A stretch of DNA of 64,000 bases from an uncultured Bacteroidota bacterium (GTDB lineage Bacteria; Bacteroidota; Bacteroidia; Bacteroidales; P3), in NCBI GenBank assembly GCA_902784865.1, contig CACZWL010000010.1, positions 26,921-90,920 of the forward strand, in the 5' to 3' direction. The first letter of the stretch is position 1; each line of letters begins with the position of its first letter. Of this stretch, positions 1-7,715 are shown piece by piece. The notes beneath the pieces are model-generated. The model was not told the origin of the DNA and ran no database searches. It saw only the letters and a program-made list of their open reading frames with translations. A program made the translations under genes and the position numbers.

Positions 1-339
1 GACGCCAACAGCGCCGTCGACGAGATAGCCGCCCGCCACAAACTGACAGTCAGCCGCACATTAGTCGAACCTTTCCGCGCCACCGAGAACAACGGCGATT
101 GCGTGGAAGCAATAGAAAAAGCGGCAGAGGATGTGCCGCTTCGTGTTCGTTATCAGATGGAGCCTTTCCGCTGGAGCGAGGATTTCGCCGAATACCTGTT
201 GCATTTCAAAGGTGCCATGTTCGGCATCGGCAGCGGCGAGCGCCAGCCCGAACTCCACCACCCCGACTACGACTTCCCCGACGCCCTCATCGAACCCGCC
301 GCCCAGCTCTTCTTCCGCCTGGCGGCGGAGCCTATATAG
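1..339 (+). CDS. M20-family amidohydrolase/peptidase, C-terminal part (partial)
   Basis: Frame 1 is open from the first base to a TAG at 337-339, about 112 residues of C-terminus; the start lies outside the window. The tail resembles M20D amidohydrolases (N-acyl-amino-acid or hippurate hydrolase type): a dimerisation-domain segment leads into RWSEDFAEY, matching the conserved SEDF region that carries a metal ligand, then an LHHPDYDFPD segment, the late histidine region of the family, and a final helix AAQLFFRLA. These enzymes are zinc hydrolases that remove acyl groups from amino acids or cleave small peptides. Substrate cannot be told from this part. The stop codon overlaps the end of the convergent pseudogene on the other strand. 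Confidence 0.75.
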   Translation, partial: DANSAVDEIAARHKLTVSRTLVEPFRATENNGDCVEAIEKAAEDVPLRVRYQMEPFRWSEDFAEYLLHFKGAMFGIGSGERQPELHHPDYDFPDALIEPAAQLFFRLAAEPI

Positions 340-800
340 TCTTTAATGTGATATGGTCGATGATTTGGGTCATCTCCTCTTTGGTGCTGAAGAAGAAGAT
401 CCACGGGGTGAGCGACTTGCTGTCGCTGTAGGTGAGGTAGCCGCGGCCAGGTCCTTGCGGTCGGCATACTGCAGGTACACCTCCTTGGCCGTCGATGTCG
501 ACGCGGGCGATGGTGCCGTCGGCGCGTGTCGGTAGGTTCTGCGGGATCAGCACGGCGGCCAGGCAGGCGGCAGCGGCCAGTGCCTGCGCTTGTGTTTGCG
601 TAATTTGCGCAGCGCGCGTGTCAGGCGCATGCTCACCGCCGCCACGTGAGGCCGGTGGCTTCGGCAATCTCCTTGTAGCCAAATCCTTGGGCGTGGAGCG
701 TGACGATGGAGCGGTCGGGCTGCGGCAATGCCTCGAGCAGCTCCACCAGGTCGCGGTGGCGGTGCACCATCTCACTGAATCTTTGTTCGTCTGTTTCCAT
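332..800 (-). pseudogene. frameshifted sigma-70 region-4-like protein with a C-terminal extension
   Basis: Reading left from an ATG at 798-800, the first frame gives METDEQRFSEMVHRH..., then a region-4 like segment (LPQPDRSIVTLHAQGFGYKEI) and stops after GLTWRR. A different frame continues the helix-turn-helix (VAAVSMRLTRALRKLRKHK). A third gives a hydrophobic segment (ALAAAACLAAVLI), another shift gives KEVYLQYADRKDL, and yet another the tail TYSDSKSLTPWIFFF to a stop at 332-334. At least three frame changes are needed, so the gene is broken, or the assembly has several indels here. Region 2 of a normal ECF sigma factor also seems to be missing between HRHRDLV and ELLEALPQ, suggesting an older internal deletion. 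The tail with one membrane segment may come from a neighbouring anti-sigma-like gene. Confidence 0.65.
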
Positions 801-848
801 TATGCACTGTTAGACGCTGCGACCCGCCCATTCACAACACGCCATGCT

Positions 849-874
849 AAAAAAAAGTGGATCTCGGGATCCAC
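849..874 (-). terminator. intrinsic terminator after the thioredoxin-like lipoprotein gene
   Basis: GTGGATC (857-863), loop TCGG, GATCCAC (868-874) form a perfect 7-bp stem. An A-run at 849-856 becomes the U-run on the minus-strand transcript. Confidence 0.8.
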
Positions 875-884
875 TATCTGCTTT

Positions 885-1622
885 TCAGTTACATTTGCCG
901 TCGGGGGTGCATACGGGGGGCGCGTAGCGGAGGGTGTCGACGCGGGTGTAGTCCAGTTCGGTCACGGGGACGGCAATGTCGCGTATGTCGGTGGGTTCAA
1001 GGGTGGCGTTGCCCGACGGGTCGATGGTGTAGGAGCATTTCATGCGCCCCTGCGGGTCGAGCATCACCGTGGTGGGGGTGCCGTTGGGGCCGGTGATGAG
1101 GTGTGGTTGCGGCGCTATGGCGTTGACAATGTTGTTCAAGCGGTTTTCGTCCTCATCCCATCCCAACTCCTCAAAGGACGCTCCGTGGTGCCACAGGAGG
1201 TTCCACACCACGGTCCACATGCTTTTCAGCATCAGCGGGCGGTACTGCGGCAGGGTGTCGTCGATCCAGTAACGGGGCGAGTCGATGTGGTGGGCGCTGA
1301 ACACTTCGTCCATGTACTGCGCCGTTCCGTAGCTTTCCTCGACGAAAATCCAGCGCACCTGGCTGCTGTCGCATTCGGCCATCTTCTTCGGGTACACGTC
1401 GCGCATGCTCATTAGGCAGGGACCGCAGCACGAACTTGTCAGCACCACCACCTTGTAGTGCGTCGTGTCCGCCGCAATCAGCTGCCGCAGCCGCTCCACG
1501 GTGACGGGAGTGAGGTTCTCCATCGCCACCACCCGCCGGTAGTTCTTCACCGTCGGCTTCTCCATCTGGCAGCCTGCAAACAGCACCGCGCCCAGCAGTA
1601 GGAATGTCAGTCTCTGCATCAT
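885..1622 (-). CDS. thioredoxin-fold lipoprotein
   Basis: A 245-residue protein beginning MMQRLTFLLLGAVLFAGC, a lipoprotein signal peptide with lipobox LFAGC, so it is probably anchored in the cell envelope. The longer open frame upstream is low-complexity shadow and was not used; two adjacent ATGs (1622, 1619) are possible starts. The mature part has a thioredoxin fold: a beta strand and SSCCGPC (CxxC = CGPC) at the start of a helix, and later NGTPTTVMLD, the cis-proline strand. Periplasmic disulfide reductases or redox sensors of the TlpA/thioredoxin class look like this, but the middle region does not match a named subfamily I recognise. It ends in its own terminator and appears monocistronic. 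Confidence 0.75.
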   Translation of the reverse strand: MMQRLTFLLLGAVLFAGCQMEKPTVKNYRRVVAMENLTPVTVERLRQLIAADTTHYKVVVLTSSCCGPCLMSMRDVYPKKMAECDSSQVRWIFVEESYGTAQYMDEVFSAHHIDSPRYWIDDTLPQYRPLMLKSMWTVVWNLLWHHGASFEELGWDEDENRLNNIVNAIAPQPHLITGPNGTPTTVMLDPQGRMKCSYTIDPSGNATLEPTDIRDIAVPVTELDYTRVDTLRYAPPVCTPDGKCN

Positions 1623-1700
1623 ATATAATATGACGCGTGAGTGGTTGCAAATCTTACAGCCGCATGTCGTTTTTTCAGGCTCTCTCCCCATCGCAGCATA

Positions 1701-1723
1701 AAAAAAAAGCGGGCACAGCCCGC
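1701..1723 (-). terminator. intrinsic terminator after the LEA-type lipoprotein gene
   Basis: GCGGGC (1709-1714), loop ACA, GCCCGC (1718-1723), with an A-run on the left that reads as a U-run on the minus strand. Confidence 0.85.
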
Positions 1724-1740
1724 TTTTATCGTTCTTGTTT

Positions 1741-2340
1741 TCAGCCCTTTCCGGTCTTCTTCTCCAACTTGATGTAGTTGGGGAAAGGCACCTGGGTGGA
1801 GCCGACAGACAGTTGCGGGCGCACGCGCAGACCCACCTTCGACGAGACGCCCTCGGTGGTGAAGCTCGAAGCAAAATTCTTGAGGCTCTCTACGCCTTTG
1901 CTCGAGAAGAGGTTGCCCAAGTCGGTATTCACGCCCAGCGGCACCGTCGTGGTGGTCGAGGGCTTTACGGTGAACTTCTTGTTGCTCACTCCGTTAGCCA
2001 CGTCGCTGCCGTCGATGGCCAGTATCCAGTCCATCGCCGTCATCGCGGCCTGCTGCTTCGTGGGGTTCTTCACGTTGACGTTGACGTCCATGGCCAGCGG
2101 CACCTGCTTCGACGTGTAGGCCGCAGCCAGTTTCACCACGTCGCTGGCCGTCAGCTTGCCTTGCGTCAAATTCTTCACATTCACGCCCGCAACACTCACG
2201 TTGCTCACGTTTTTCATCGAAAATTCACAGTTGGCGAGGTTGGCCACGCTCTGCACCTGGCCTGCCAATTCATTGACGATGTCGCACGAACTCAGCATCA
2301 TAGAGCCTGCGACAGCTAATGCTAGGGTTATCTTTTTCAT
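1741..2340 (-). CDS. LEA type 2 / WHy-domain-like lipoprotein
   Basis: 199 residues. The ATG at 2338-2340 gives MKKITLALAVAGSMMLSSC, a lipoprotein signal peptide with cysteine at 19; the open frame continues upstream but only through the promoter. The body has alternating hydrophobic strands, including a segment MDVNVNVKNPTKQQA followed by AMDWILAIDG and a Thr-rich strand TTTTVPLGVN. That is the pattern of LEA14/WHy domains, which are beta-sandwich domains of uncertain role found in many envelope lipoproteins. The function in Bacteroidales is unknown. The -7 element sits only four bases before the ATG, so the mRNA may be leaderless. A strong terminator follows. Confidence 0.65.
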   Translation of the reverse strand: MKKITLALAVAGSMMLSSCDIVNELAGQVQSVANLANCEFSMKNVSNVSVAGVNVKNLTQGKLTASDVVKLAAAYTSKQVPLAMDVNVNVKNPTKQQAAMTAMDWILAIDGSDVANGVSNKKFTVKPSTTTTVPLGVNTDLGNLFSSKGVESLKNFASSFTTEGVSSKVGLRVRPQLSVGSTQVPFPNYIKLEKKTGKG

Positions 2341-2352
2341 GGTGCAAAGATA
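2341..2352 (-). promoter_or_regulatory. -7 element directly abutting the start codon
   Basis: Minus strand reads TATCTTTGCACC then ATG. Bacteroidetes transcripts normally start several bases after TTTG, which would place the start at or next to the ATG and give a near-leaderless mRNA. Confidence 0.6.
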
Positions 2353-2663
2353 TGACTTTTTTTTCACATGCCGGAAAAAAATTTCCCTCTCACCAGACAT
2401 GACCCTTCCAGACACCTACCAAGTCAAAAGTTGAGCAAAACCTATAACTTATATATCCCTGTAAAACAGCCTGTTATGAAGGTGCGATTTTGGCCGATTT
2501 CGGCACTTTTTTTCAAAAAAATCACGGTTTTTATAACACGCTGTGGCATAATGTTTTATGCTATTTTTGAAAGATTTCCGCTGCCGATTGGGGAAAAAAT
2601 ACTATCTTTGTAGTTCCAATTCATTATATATAGTACCTATAATATTTAAAGAATCAACCTGTT
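2353..2663. other. divergent intergenic region between the LEA lipoprotein gene and glnS
   Basis: AT-rich and without an ORF. It holds a degenerate piece of the ACCTACCAGAY family around 2393-2423 (CCTTCCAGACACCTACC) and, near the right end, the glnS -7 element TATCTTTG at 2603-2610, giving a leader of about 50 bases. No other strong structure was seen. Confidence 0.5.
2603..2610 (+). promoter_or_regulatory. -7 element of glnS
   Basis: TATCTTTG followed by TAG; matches the Bacteroidetes TANNTTTG consensus and lies 53 bases before the glnS ATG. I could not place a convincing -33 element. Confidence 0.55.
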
Positions 2664-4355
2664 ATGGAAGAAAACACCACCGAACGCCAGCTCAACTTTC
2701 TAGAGGAAATCATCGAGCGCGACCTCGCCGAGGGCCGCTGCTCCGCCGTGCAGACCCGCTTCCCCCCGGAGCCCAACGGCTACCTCCACATCGGCCACGC
2801 CAAGAGCATCTGCATCAACTTCGGACTGGCGCAGAAATACGGTGGCAAGACCAACCTCCGTTTCGACGACACCAACCCCGTCAAGGAGGACACCGAGTAC
2901 GTCGACTCCATCCAGGAGGACATCCACTGGCTGGGCTTCGACTGGGCCGAGAAGCACTACGCCTCCGACTATTTCGAGCAGCTCTACGACTGGGCTTGCC
3001 TGCTGATACAGAAAGGTTTGGCCTACGTCGACGACCAGACGCTCGACGAGATACGCGCCGGCCGCGGAACCGTGACCACGCCCGGCAAGAACAGCCCCTA
3101 CCGCGACCGCAGCGTCGAGGAGAACCTCGACCTCTTCCGCCGCATGCGCGCTGGTGAGTTCCCCGACGGCGCCAAGGTGCTGCGAGCCAAGATTGACATG
3201 GCGCACCCCAACATGATGTTCCGCGACCCCATCATGTACCGCATCCTGCATGCCCACCACCACCGCACGGGCGACAAGTGGTGCATCTACCCGATGTACG
3301 ACTATGCCCACGGCCAGAGCGACTCCATCGAGCATATCACCCACAGTATCTGCACTTTGGAGTTCGACATCCACCGTCCGCTCTACGACTGGTTCATCGA
3401 GCAGCTGGGCATCTGGCCGAGCCACCAGTATGAATTTGCCCGCCTGAACATCAACTACACGGTGATGTCCAAGCGCAAGCTGCTGCAGCTGGTGAAGGAG
3501 AACTATGTCAGCGGCTGGGACGACCCCCGCATGCCGACCATCTGCGGTTTCCGCCGCCGCGGCTATACGCCCGAAAGCATCAAGGCTTTCTGCGAGCGCA
3601 TCGGCGTGGCCAAGCGCGACAACATCATCGACTACGGTCTGTTGGAGTTCTCGCTACGCGAGCACCTCAACAAGGTGGCCCAGCGCCGCATGGCCGTGCT
3701 CGATCCCGTGAAGGTTATTATTGATAATTATCCCGAGGGACAGACCGAGATGCTGACGGCCGTCAACAACCCCGAATGCGCCGAGGACAGTACGCGCCAG
3801 GTGCCCTTCGGCCGCGAGCTGTGGATTGAGCGCGAGGACTTTATGGAGGTGGCACCCAAGAAGTACTTCCGTATGGCCATCGGCCAGGAGGTGCGTCTGC
3901 GCTATGCCTATTTCGTTACGGCACAGAGCGTTGAGAAGGACTCCGAGGGCAACATCACCTGCATCCACTGCACCTACGACCCCGCCACGCGTGGCGGCGA
4001 CGCCCCCGACGGGCGCAAGGTGAAGGGCACCATCCACTGGGTGGCCGCCCACAGCGCCGTTGACGCCGAGGTGCGCCTGTTCGACCGTCTGTTCGCCGTC
4101 GAGGCACCGGACGATGTCGAAGAGGGCCACACCTTCCTCGAGAACCTCAACCCCAATTCGTTGAAGGTAGTCACCGCCAAGTGCGAACCCGCCCTGGCCG
4201 AGTGGAAAGCGGAAAGTGGAAAGTGGAAAGATGGAATAGTCCGCTACCAGTTCGAGCGCATGGGCTACTTCTGCACCGACCGCGACAGCACCGACGGACA
4301 CCCCGTCTTCAACCGCACCTGCACCCTCAAAGACAGCTGGGCGAAGATAAAATAA
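2664..4355 (+). CDS. glnS: glutaminyl-tRNA synthetase
   Basis: 563 residues, close to the usual length for bacterial GlnRS. It charges tRNA-Gln with glutamine. Class I signatures are plain: [16 protein letters not shown] with HIGH at residues 42-45, RFDDTNP, and VMSKRKL (KMSKS-type loop) near residues 267-273. The C-terminal half carries the two anticodon-binding beta-barrels. Near the C-terminus [14 protein letters not shown] is longer than expected for the family; it is encoded by an iterated (GTGGAAA)n element at 4202-4237 inserted in frame. GlnRS in Bacteroidales was acquired from other lineages long ago, so its presence is normal here. The gene has its own promoter; a heptad repeat follows the stop. 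Confidence 0.97.
   Translation: MEENTTERQLNFLEEIIERDLAEGRCSAVQTRFPPEPNGYLHIGHAKSICINFGLAQKYGGKTNLRFDDTNPVKEDTEYVDSIQEDIHWLGFDWAEKHYASDYFEQLYDWACLLIQKGLAYVDDQTLDEIRAGRGTVTTPGKNSPYRDRSVEENLDLFRRMRAGEFPDGAKVLRAKIDMAHPNMMFRDPIMYRILHAHHHRTGDKWCIYPMYDYAHGQSDSIEHITHSICTLEFDIHRPLYDWFIEQLGIWPSHQYEFARLNINYTVMSKRKLLQLVKENYVSGWDDPRMPTICGFRRRGYTPESIKAFCERIGVAKRDNIIDYGLLEFSLREHLNKVAQRRMAVLDPVKVIIDNYPEGQTEMLTAVNNPECAEDSTRQVPFGRELWIEREDFMEVAPKKYFRMAIGQEVRLRYAYFVTAQSVEKDSEGNITCIHCTYDPATRGGDAPDGRKVKGTIHWVAAHSAVDAEVRLFDRLFAVEAPDDVEEGHTFLENLNPNSLKVVTAKCEPALAEWKAESGKWKDGIVRYQFERMGYFCTDRDSTDGHPVFNRTCTLKDSWAKIK
4202..4237 (+). repeat. in-frame heptad repeat (GTGGAAA)n inside glnS
   Basis: Units GTGGAAA, GCGGAAA, GTGGAAA, GTGGAAA, then a decayed copy. 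It encodes the loop [11 protein letters not shown] in the second beta-barrel region. No reverse-complement arm is visible at this copy. Confidence 0.8.
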
Positions 4356-4356
4356 T

Positions 4357-4388
4357 GGTTATTGGTTAGAGGTTATTGGTTATAGAAT
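4357..4388 (+). repeat. intergenic heptad repeat (GGTTATT/GGTTAGA)
   Basis: Immediately after the glnS stop: GGTTATT GGTTAGA GGTTATT GGTTATA, four 7-nt units. Same architecture class as the in-gene copies but with a different word. Confidence 0.75.
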
Positions 4389-4393
4389 AGGAT

Positions 4394-4735
4394 ATGCAGA
4401 TTATTGACCGTCCGACAGACAGAAAGATACTGAACGCCATGATGCCGAACTATTTTGGCGACATGGTGAAGGCAGTTGTGGATATTGCGCAAAAGAAGAT
4501 AGGTGTGGATGCTGAGTTGCATGCTGACATCGAGCAGGCGCTGCTGGCACAAGGGTCGTCGCAGTACGACCTTTGGGGCATCAACCTGTATCCCGAGATG
4601 GACGGCGAGGATTTCGTGGAGTTTGACTCAATGATCAACATCCGCCCGGGTCAAGGCAACCGCAGTCGCGACGTGCAGGATGCCGACACACGGCAGAGGA
4701 TAATAGACACAGTAAACTATCTGCTGCCATGCTGA
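4394..4735 (+). CDS. DUF5674 family protein
   Basis: 113 residues. The whole chain fits the DUF5674 pattern as I know it: an N-terminal helix RKILNAMMPNYFGDMVKAVVD, then VDAELHADIEQ, LWGINLYPE, VEFDSMINIRP and GNRSRDV. These proteins are small, single-domain and of unknown function; the clustered acidic and histidine residues (DAELHAD) suggest a possible metal site, but that is inference. The stop overlaps the next ATG by seven bases, so the two genes are probably translated from one message. Confidence 0.75.
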   Translation: MQIIDRPTDRKILNAMMPNYFGDMVKAVVDIAQKKIGVDAELHADIEQALLAQGSSQYDLWGINLYPEMDGEDFVEFDSMINIRPGQGNRSRDVQDADTRQRIIDTVNYLLPC

Positions 4736-5064
4736 AGATGGAGTTCCAACACAAGGATTTGGCCGCTGGCCGTTGGGCACAGATGTCGCTTGCCGAGCAG
4801 ATGCTGAATATCGGCAGCGAGGTGTCGCGTGCCAACCGATGGAAGGCCAAAGGCAACGAAGAGCAGTGCCACCGTGCCGCCGACCGCGCGCTGGAACTTG
4901 TGTCGTTGACCATCGATGCCAACAATAAGCGCCCAGGCTTAAAGGAATTGTGTCGTCTCTACGAGGTGATGGCCGATTACTATTATGGTAAGAATTTTTA
5001 TCAAACAGAGGCAAATGCCCTGCAGCGGTATTTCGATGTTTTTTATTCGGATAAAGCTAAATAG
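4729..5064 (+). CDS. small conserved helical protein
   Basis: 111 residues, all-helical by eye, no signal peptide. The start MLKMEFQHKDLAAGRW overlaps the end of the DUF5674 gene. Segments such as EQMLNIGSEVSRANRWKAKGN and ADRALELVSLTIDANNKR are typical of a small protein family often found in Bacteroidetes and other phyla without assigned function. The last residues run to a promoter (TAACTTTG) just after the stop, so the operon appears to end here without an obvious hairpin. Confidence 0.65.
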   Translation: MLKMEFQHKDLAAGRWAQMSLAEQMLNIGSEVSRANRWKAKGNEEQCHRAADRALELVSLTIDANNKRPGLKELCRLYEVMADYYYGKNFYQTEANALQRYFDVFYSDKAK

Positions 5065-5074
5065 ATTTTTTGTG

Positions 5075-5082
5075 TAACTTTG
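5075..5082 (+). promoter_or_regulatory. -7 element for the structured leader / HEPN gene
   Basis: TAACTTTGCAG directly downstream of the previous gene. A transcript from here would carry about 345 bases before the ATG at 5436, including the long hairpin at 5162-5294. Confidence 0.55.
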
Positions 5083-5161
5083 CAGTCGGAAATAAAAACT
5101 AAAACAATGACATAAAATAGAACATAATAACATAGACATATATTGAGCTGAACGCTCTTGT

Positions 5162-5294
5162 TTCCTTTAGATAAACGGTCTGGAAAACTTTTACTCTGGA
5201 ATGGAAATAAGATTGCGGATAGTGTCACGCTTTGGCGTGGATTCTTTCCCCACTTATTTATTCCAAGGTATTTCCAGACCACCCATCTAAAGAA
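5162..5294 (+). ncRNA. candidate structured RNA or long 5' leader (rod-like hairpin)
   Basis: Nested complementary arms: TTCCTTTAGAT (5162-5172) with ATCTAAAGAA (5285-5294); GGTCTGGAAA (5177-5186) with TTTCCAGACC (5271-5280), ten perfect pairs; then GGAAT...AAATAAG with CTTATTTATTCC; and an apical CACGC TTTG GCGTG hairpin. Together they form a rod of about 130 nt with internal bulges. Further stems follow before the ATG: AAAGG..CCTTT at about 5319-5336 and GCTTCCTGC..GCAGGGAAGC at about 5364-5396. It could be an independent small RNA, a regulatory leader of the HEPN gene, or a remnant of a mobile hairpin. I do not recognise a named Rfam family. Confidence 0.5.
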
Positions 5295-5435
5295 TAAGTG
5301 GTAAACAAATTGTTAACGAAAGGATTTACGCCTTTCTTCATGCCCCTTATTTCCCCAACAACAGCTTCCTGCTCAGTGAACGATAGGCAGGGAAGCCGAA
5401 AACTGCATCATAGAGTAGGCGTCAAAATTATTATT

Positions 5436-6029
5436 ATGATTGCAAAAGGTCGAACAAACTACCAAGCAATGGTAGAAGACAAAGCAGAGTCACTAAAGCT
5501 ACTGCTTTCTATCGTGCCAGATTACATTTCTGACATGAGAAACAAAGTCGAGGAAGAGGCCCATTCCGTATCGGAAGAGTATACGGAATGGGATAATGAC
5601 GCCAAAAAAGAAATTGTCAGGACATGGCATCCTTCGGTGGATACCACAATATTTGACGATATGCTGTGCGACTTTTATGCATCGATGATGCAACGTGTCT
5701 ATTCGTATGCGGAAATATGCATGTTGGAATTATGCAAAGATAAGAAAGTTGCACAGGAAGAACGGTTTGCTTATATGGACAATCCGGAAAATGAGAAGAT
5801 ATCTAATCTGACGTTCTATTACAGAATGGTACAGAACGAAAATGGTATTTCGCTCCCAGCTATCAAACGTATATGGACAAGTTATAGGGAATTTCACGAT
5901 GTCAGGAATGAAATCACGCATAAGGAACTTTCTAAATCAACATCACGTGAGTTGATTGAAAAGAGCATTGAAGAGGTACACAAACTTCTTCTGAATACAG
6001 AAAAAACAATATTAACAAACAACAAATAA
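5436..6029 (+). CDS. HEPN-like alpha-helical protein (candidate RNase)
   Basis: 197 residues from the ATG at 5436; the upstream open frame runs through structured RNA and was rejected. No signal peptide or membrane segment. The chain is helical and acidic, and near the C-terminus has FHDVRNEITHKEL: R157-N158-x3-H162 matches the HEPN RNase signature R-N-x3-H (RX4-6H with Asn after Arg). HEPN proteins are often toxin or defence nucleases, but some are inactive. No nucleotidyltransferase (MntA-type) partner is adjacent. Base composition and codon use are more AT-rich than glnS or pheT on either side, suggesting acquisition. The gene is followed after seven bases by a BspA-type gene, so they may be co-transcribed. 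Confidence 0.5.
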   Translation: MIAKGRTNYQAMVEDKAESLKLLLSIVPDYISDMRNKVEEEAHSVSEEYTEWDNDAKKEIVRTWHPSVDTTIFDDMLCDFYASMMQRVYSYAEICMLELCKDKKVAQEERFAYMDNPENEKISNLTFYYRMVQNENGISLPAIKRIWTSYREFHDVRNEITHKELSKSTSRELIEKSIEEVHKLLLNTEKTILTNNK

Positions 6030-6036
6030 TAACATT

Positions 6037-7134
6037 ATGAAGAAGATATCTATCTTGATTGCGGCTTTAATGTCTTTTTTTGTCGCAAATGCAGAAACCT
6101 TTTATGTTGACAGCATTGAATATAGTCTTGCATACCCAGCCGATTCTGTTGTTGCTGTTTCTCATTGTTATCAATCAGGCGATGTCGTAATCCCAGAAAC
6201 AGTATCATATTATGGTAGAACATATAAGGTAAACAGAATTGGATATGGTGCTTTCCTTGGAGATACTTATGGTATGATACATTCCATCGCTTTGCCAAAC
6301 ACAATAAAATATATTGAGTCTTGTAACTTTAATGATTACATGGAGCTAACAAACATTGTTATTCCGAATTCGGTAAAAGAAATTAATACTAGTTGCTTTA
6401 ACAGATGTTCTGGATTACGCTCAGTTGATCTTCATACGACAAGTGTGCCAGGAGACTGTTTTAACCATTGCCCTGATCTTGAAAAGGTGACGATAGCAAA
6501 TACAGTTACGGAAATAGGGTATGAATGTTTTTCATACGATTCGACTCTAACTGAAATCGTAATTGGCAACGCGTGTACAGAGATATCGCGCGACTGCTTC
6601 AAATGTTGCCCAGCCGTCAAGAAAATAACGATTGGGTCTTCTTTACGAAGTGTCGGACAATATAGCTTTTGGAGTGTCGTCTATAGCAGTGGACCAAATC
6701 CACAATATGCGCAAGTTGACACAGTGGTAGTACATGGTAGTGACCCATACAATTTACCCTTGTGCCCATTCGATGTGAGTAATGCTCAGTCGTGCGGTAT
6801 AAACTATCATACGACAATCCTTATTGTACCATGCAATACAAGAAGCATATATGAACATGCTTATGGATGGAACCAGTTCTATAATATCGTAGAGGATTGT
6901 TCCACAAATACCATTGACAATATCACGTGGCTGGGCGACGACATTAGTATTTTCTCTTTTGATGGACGTATTATAATGCATAGTGAAAAATTCGCAAGTG
7001 GTATTATTTGTGATATGGAAGGTCGCATAGTTGAAACCCTATCTAATGGAACGCCATCGACGCCTCTTTCCAATGGCGTGTATTTAGTATGTGTTGGAAC
7101 ATTGCCCGCCCGAAAAGTGGTGGTGATACGATAG
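6037..7134 (+). CDS. BspA-type leucine-rich-repeat surface protein
   Basis: 365 residues with signal peptide MKKISILIAALMSFFVANA. The mature part consists of BspA/TpLRR repeats: units such as SIALPNTIKYIESCNF, NIVIPNSVKEINTSCF, KVTIANTVTEIGYECF and EIVIGNACTEISRDCF, each about 23 residues, which make a solenoid used in adhesion. The final 70 residues (ISIFSFDGRI..., NGVYLVCVG...KVVVIR) resemble a divergent T9SS type A sorting domain, so the protein is probably exported through PorQ-type machinery and cell-surface attached. AT-rich like the HEPN gene before it. Two hairpins follow the stop. Confidence 0.75.
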   Translation: MKKISILIAALMSFFVANAETFYVDSIEYSLAYPADSVVAVSHCYQSGDVVIPETVSYYGRTYKVNRIGYGAFLGDTYGMIHSIALPNTIKYIESCNFNDYMELTNIVIPNSVKEINTSCFNRCSGLRSVDLHTTSVPGDCFNHCPDLEKVTIANTVTEIGYECFSYDSTLTEIVIGNACTEISRDCFKCCPAVKKITIGSSLRSVGQYSFWSVVYSSGPNPQYAQVDTVVVHGSDPYNLPLCPFDVSNAQSCGINYHTTILIVPCNTRSIYEHAYGWNQFYNIVEDCSTNTIDNITWLGDDISIFSFDGRIIMHSEKFASGIICDMEGRIVETLSNGTPSTPLSNGVYLVCVGTLPARKVVVIR

Positions 7135-7173
7135 TCACAAAATTTCAAGCACATGATGTTTTGAAATTATGTC

Positions 7174-7206
7174 GAAAGACAAATCGTTGTCTTTCTCTTA
7201 TTTTCT
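7174..7206 (+). terminator. terminator-like hairpin after the BspA-type gene
   Basis: GAAAGACAA (7174-7182), loop ATCG, TTGTCTTTC (7187-7195), then TCTTATTTT. Perfect 9-bp stem. Confidence 0.7.
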
Positions 7207-7208
7207 TG

Positions 7209-7249
7209 AAATCATGCTCATGATTCACCTATAATCATGAGCATGATTT
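7209..7249. repeat. perfect 17-bp inverted repeat with short tandem derivatives
   Basis: AAATCATGCTCATGATT (7209-7225), loop CACCTAT, AATCATGAGCATGATTT (7233-7249), followed by TTTTG. Each arm is itself close to palindromic around ATCATG/CATGAT. Decayed pieces (GATGCTCATGATTT, GATGAGCATGAG) follow to about 7292. It may serve as a second terminator. Confidence 0.75.
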
Positions 7250-7562
7250 TTTGTAAAGATGCTCATGATTTTTGGAAGAGATGAGCATGAGATTTAGGGA
7301 AAAAAAGACTGTCAAGAGACCGCCGAAGGATCACCGAAGGGTCAAGAGACTAAGGGTTGAAAATGAGTGTTTTGTGTTATTCTGTAATGGCTGTTGCGCT
7401 TTTTGTTGGTTATCAATATGTTGCAATAATTTCAAAGAAGGCACATAGAACCCACCTAGAAGGGCCGAAGAACCACCACCGCCGAAACATCGCCGATGGA
7501 TTATCGAGAGGTTGTTGTATTTCGGCAGCGGTAAATGCAATAAGAATCGGAGATTATTCTCG
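7250..7562. other. non-coding stretch between the LRR gene and the ATPase gene
   Basis: No ORF with recognisable protein character. It holds short imperfect direct repeats such as GTCAAGAGAC (7311 and 7341) flanking CGAAGGATCACCGAAGG, and unique AT-rich sequence. It may be decayed coding or mobile DNA; I cannot assign it. Confidence 0.4.
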
Positions 7563-7690
7563 GAAGATTTGAAGATTTTTTGTTGGAGATTTGAAGATTT
7601 TATGATGAAGAATTGAGGATTTTTGGATGAAGAATCGGGGATTTTTTTTTGAAGATTTGAAGATTTTTTTTTGAAGATTTGAAGATTTTT
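7563..7690 (+). repeat. degenerate tandem repeat GAAGATTT / GAAGATTTTTTT
   Basis: At least seven copies of GAAGATTTGAAGATTTTTT-like units, 8-9 nt words with variable T-runs, ending directly at the -35/-7 region of the ATPase promoter. T-run lengths vary from 5 to 9, so slippage could change promoter spacing. Confidence 0.8.
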
Positions 7691-7692
7691 TG

Positions 7693-7700
7693 TATCTTTG
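7693..7700 (+). promoter_or_regulatory. -7 element of the ATPase gene
   Basis: TATCTTTGCAATC, with TTTTTTG of the tandem repeat directly upstream. The ATG at 7716 follows by only 15 bases, so the leader is very short. Confidence 0.6.
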
Positions 7701-7715
7701 CAATCGGAAATACAG

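Noticed and set aside
5162-5294. Retron msr/msd region
   Set aside because: The inverted arms suggested it, but the downstream protein has no reverse transcriptase motif (no YADD) and no RT is in the window.
5298-5435. N-terminal extension of the HEPN-like protein
   Set aside because: The region forms RNA stems and the extra residues look random; the ATG at 5436 begins the conserved-looking part.
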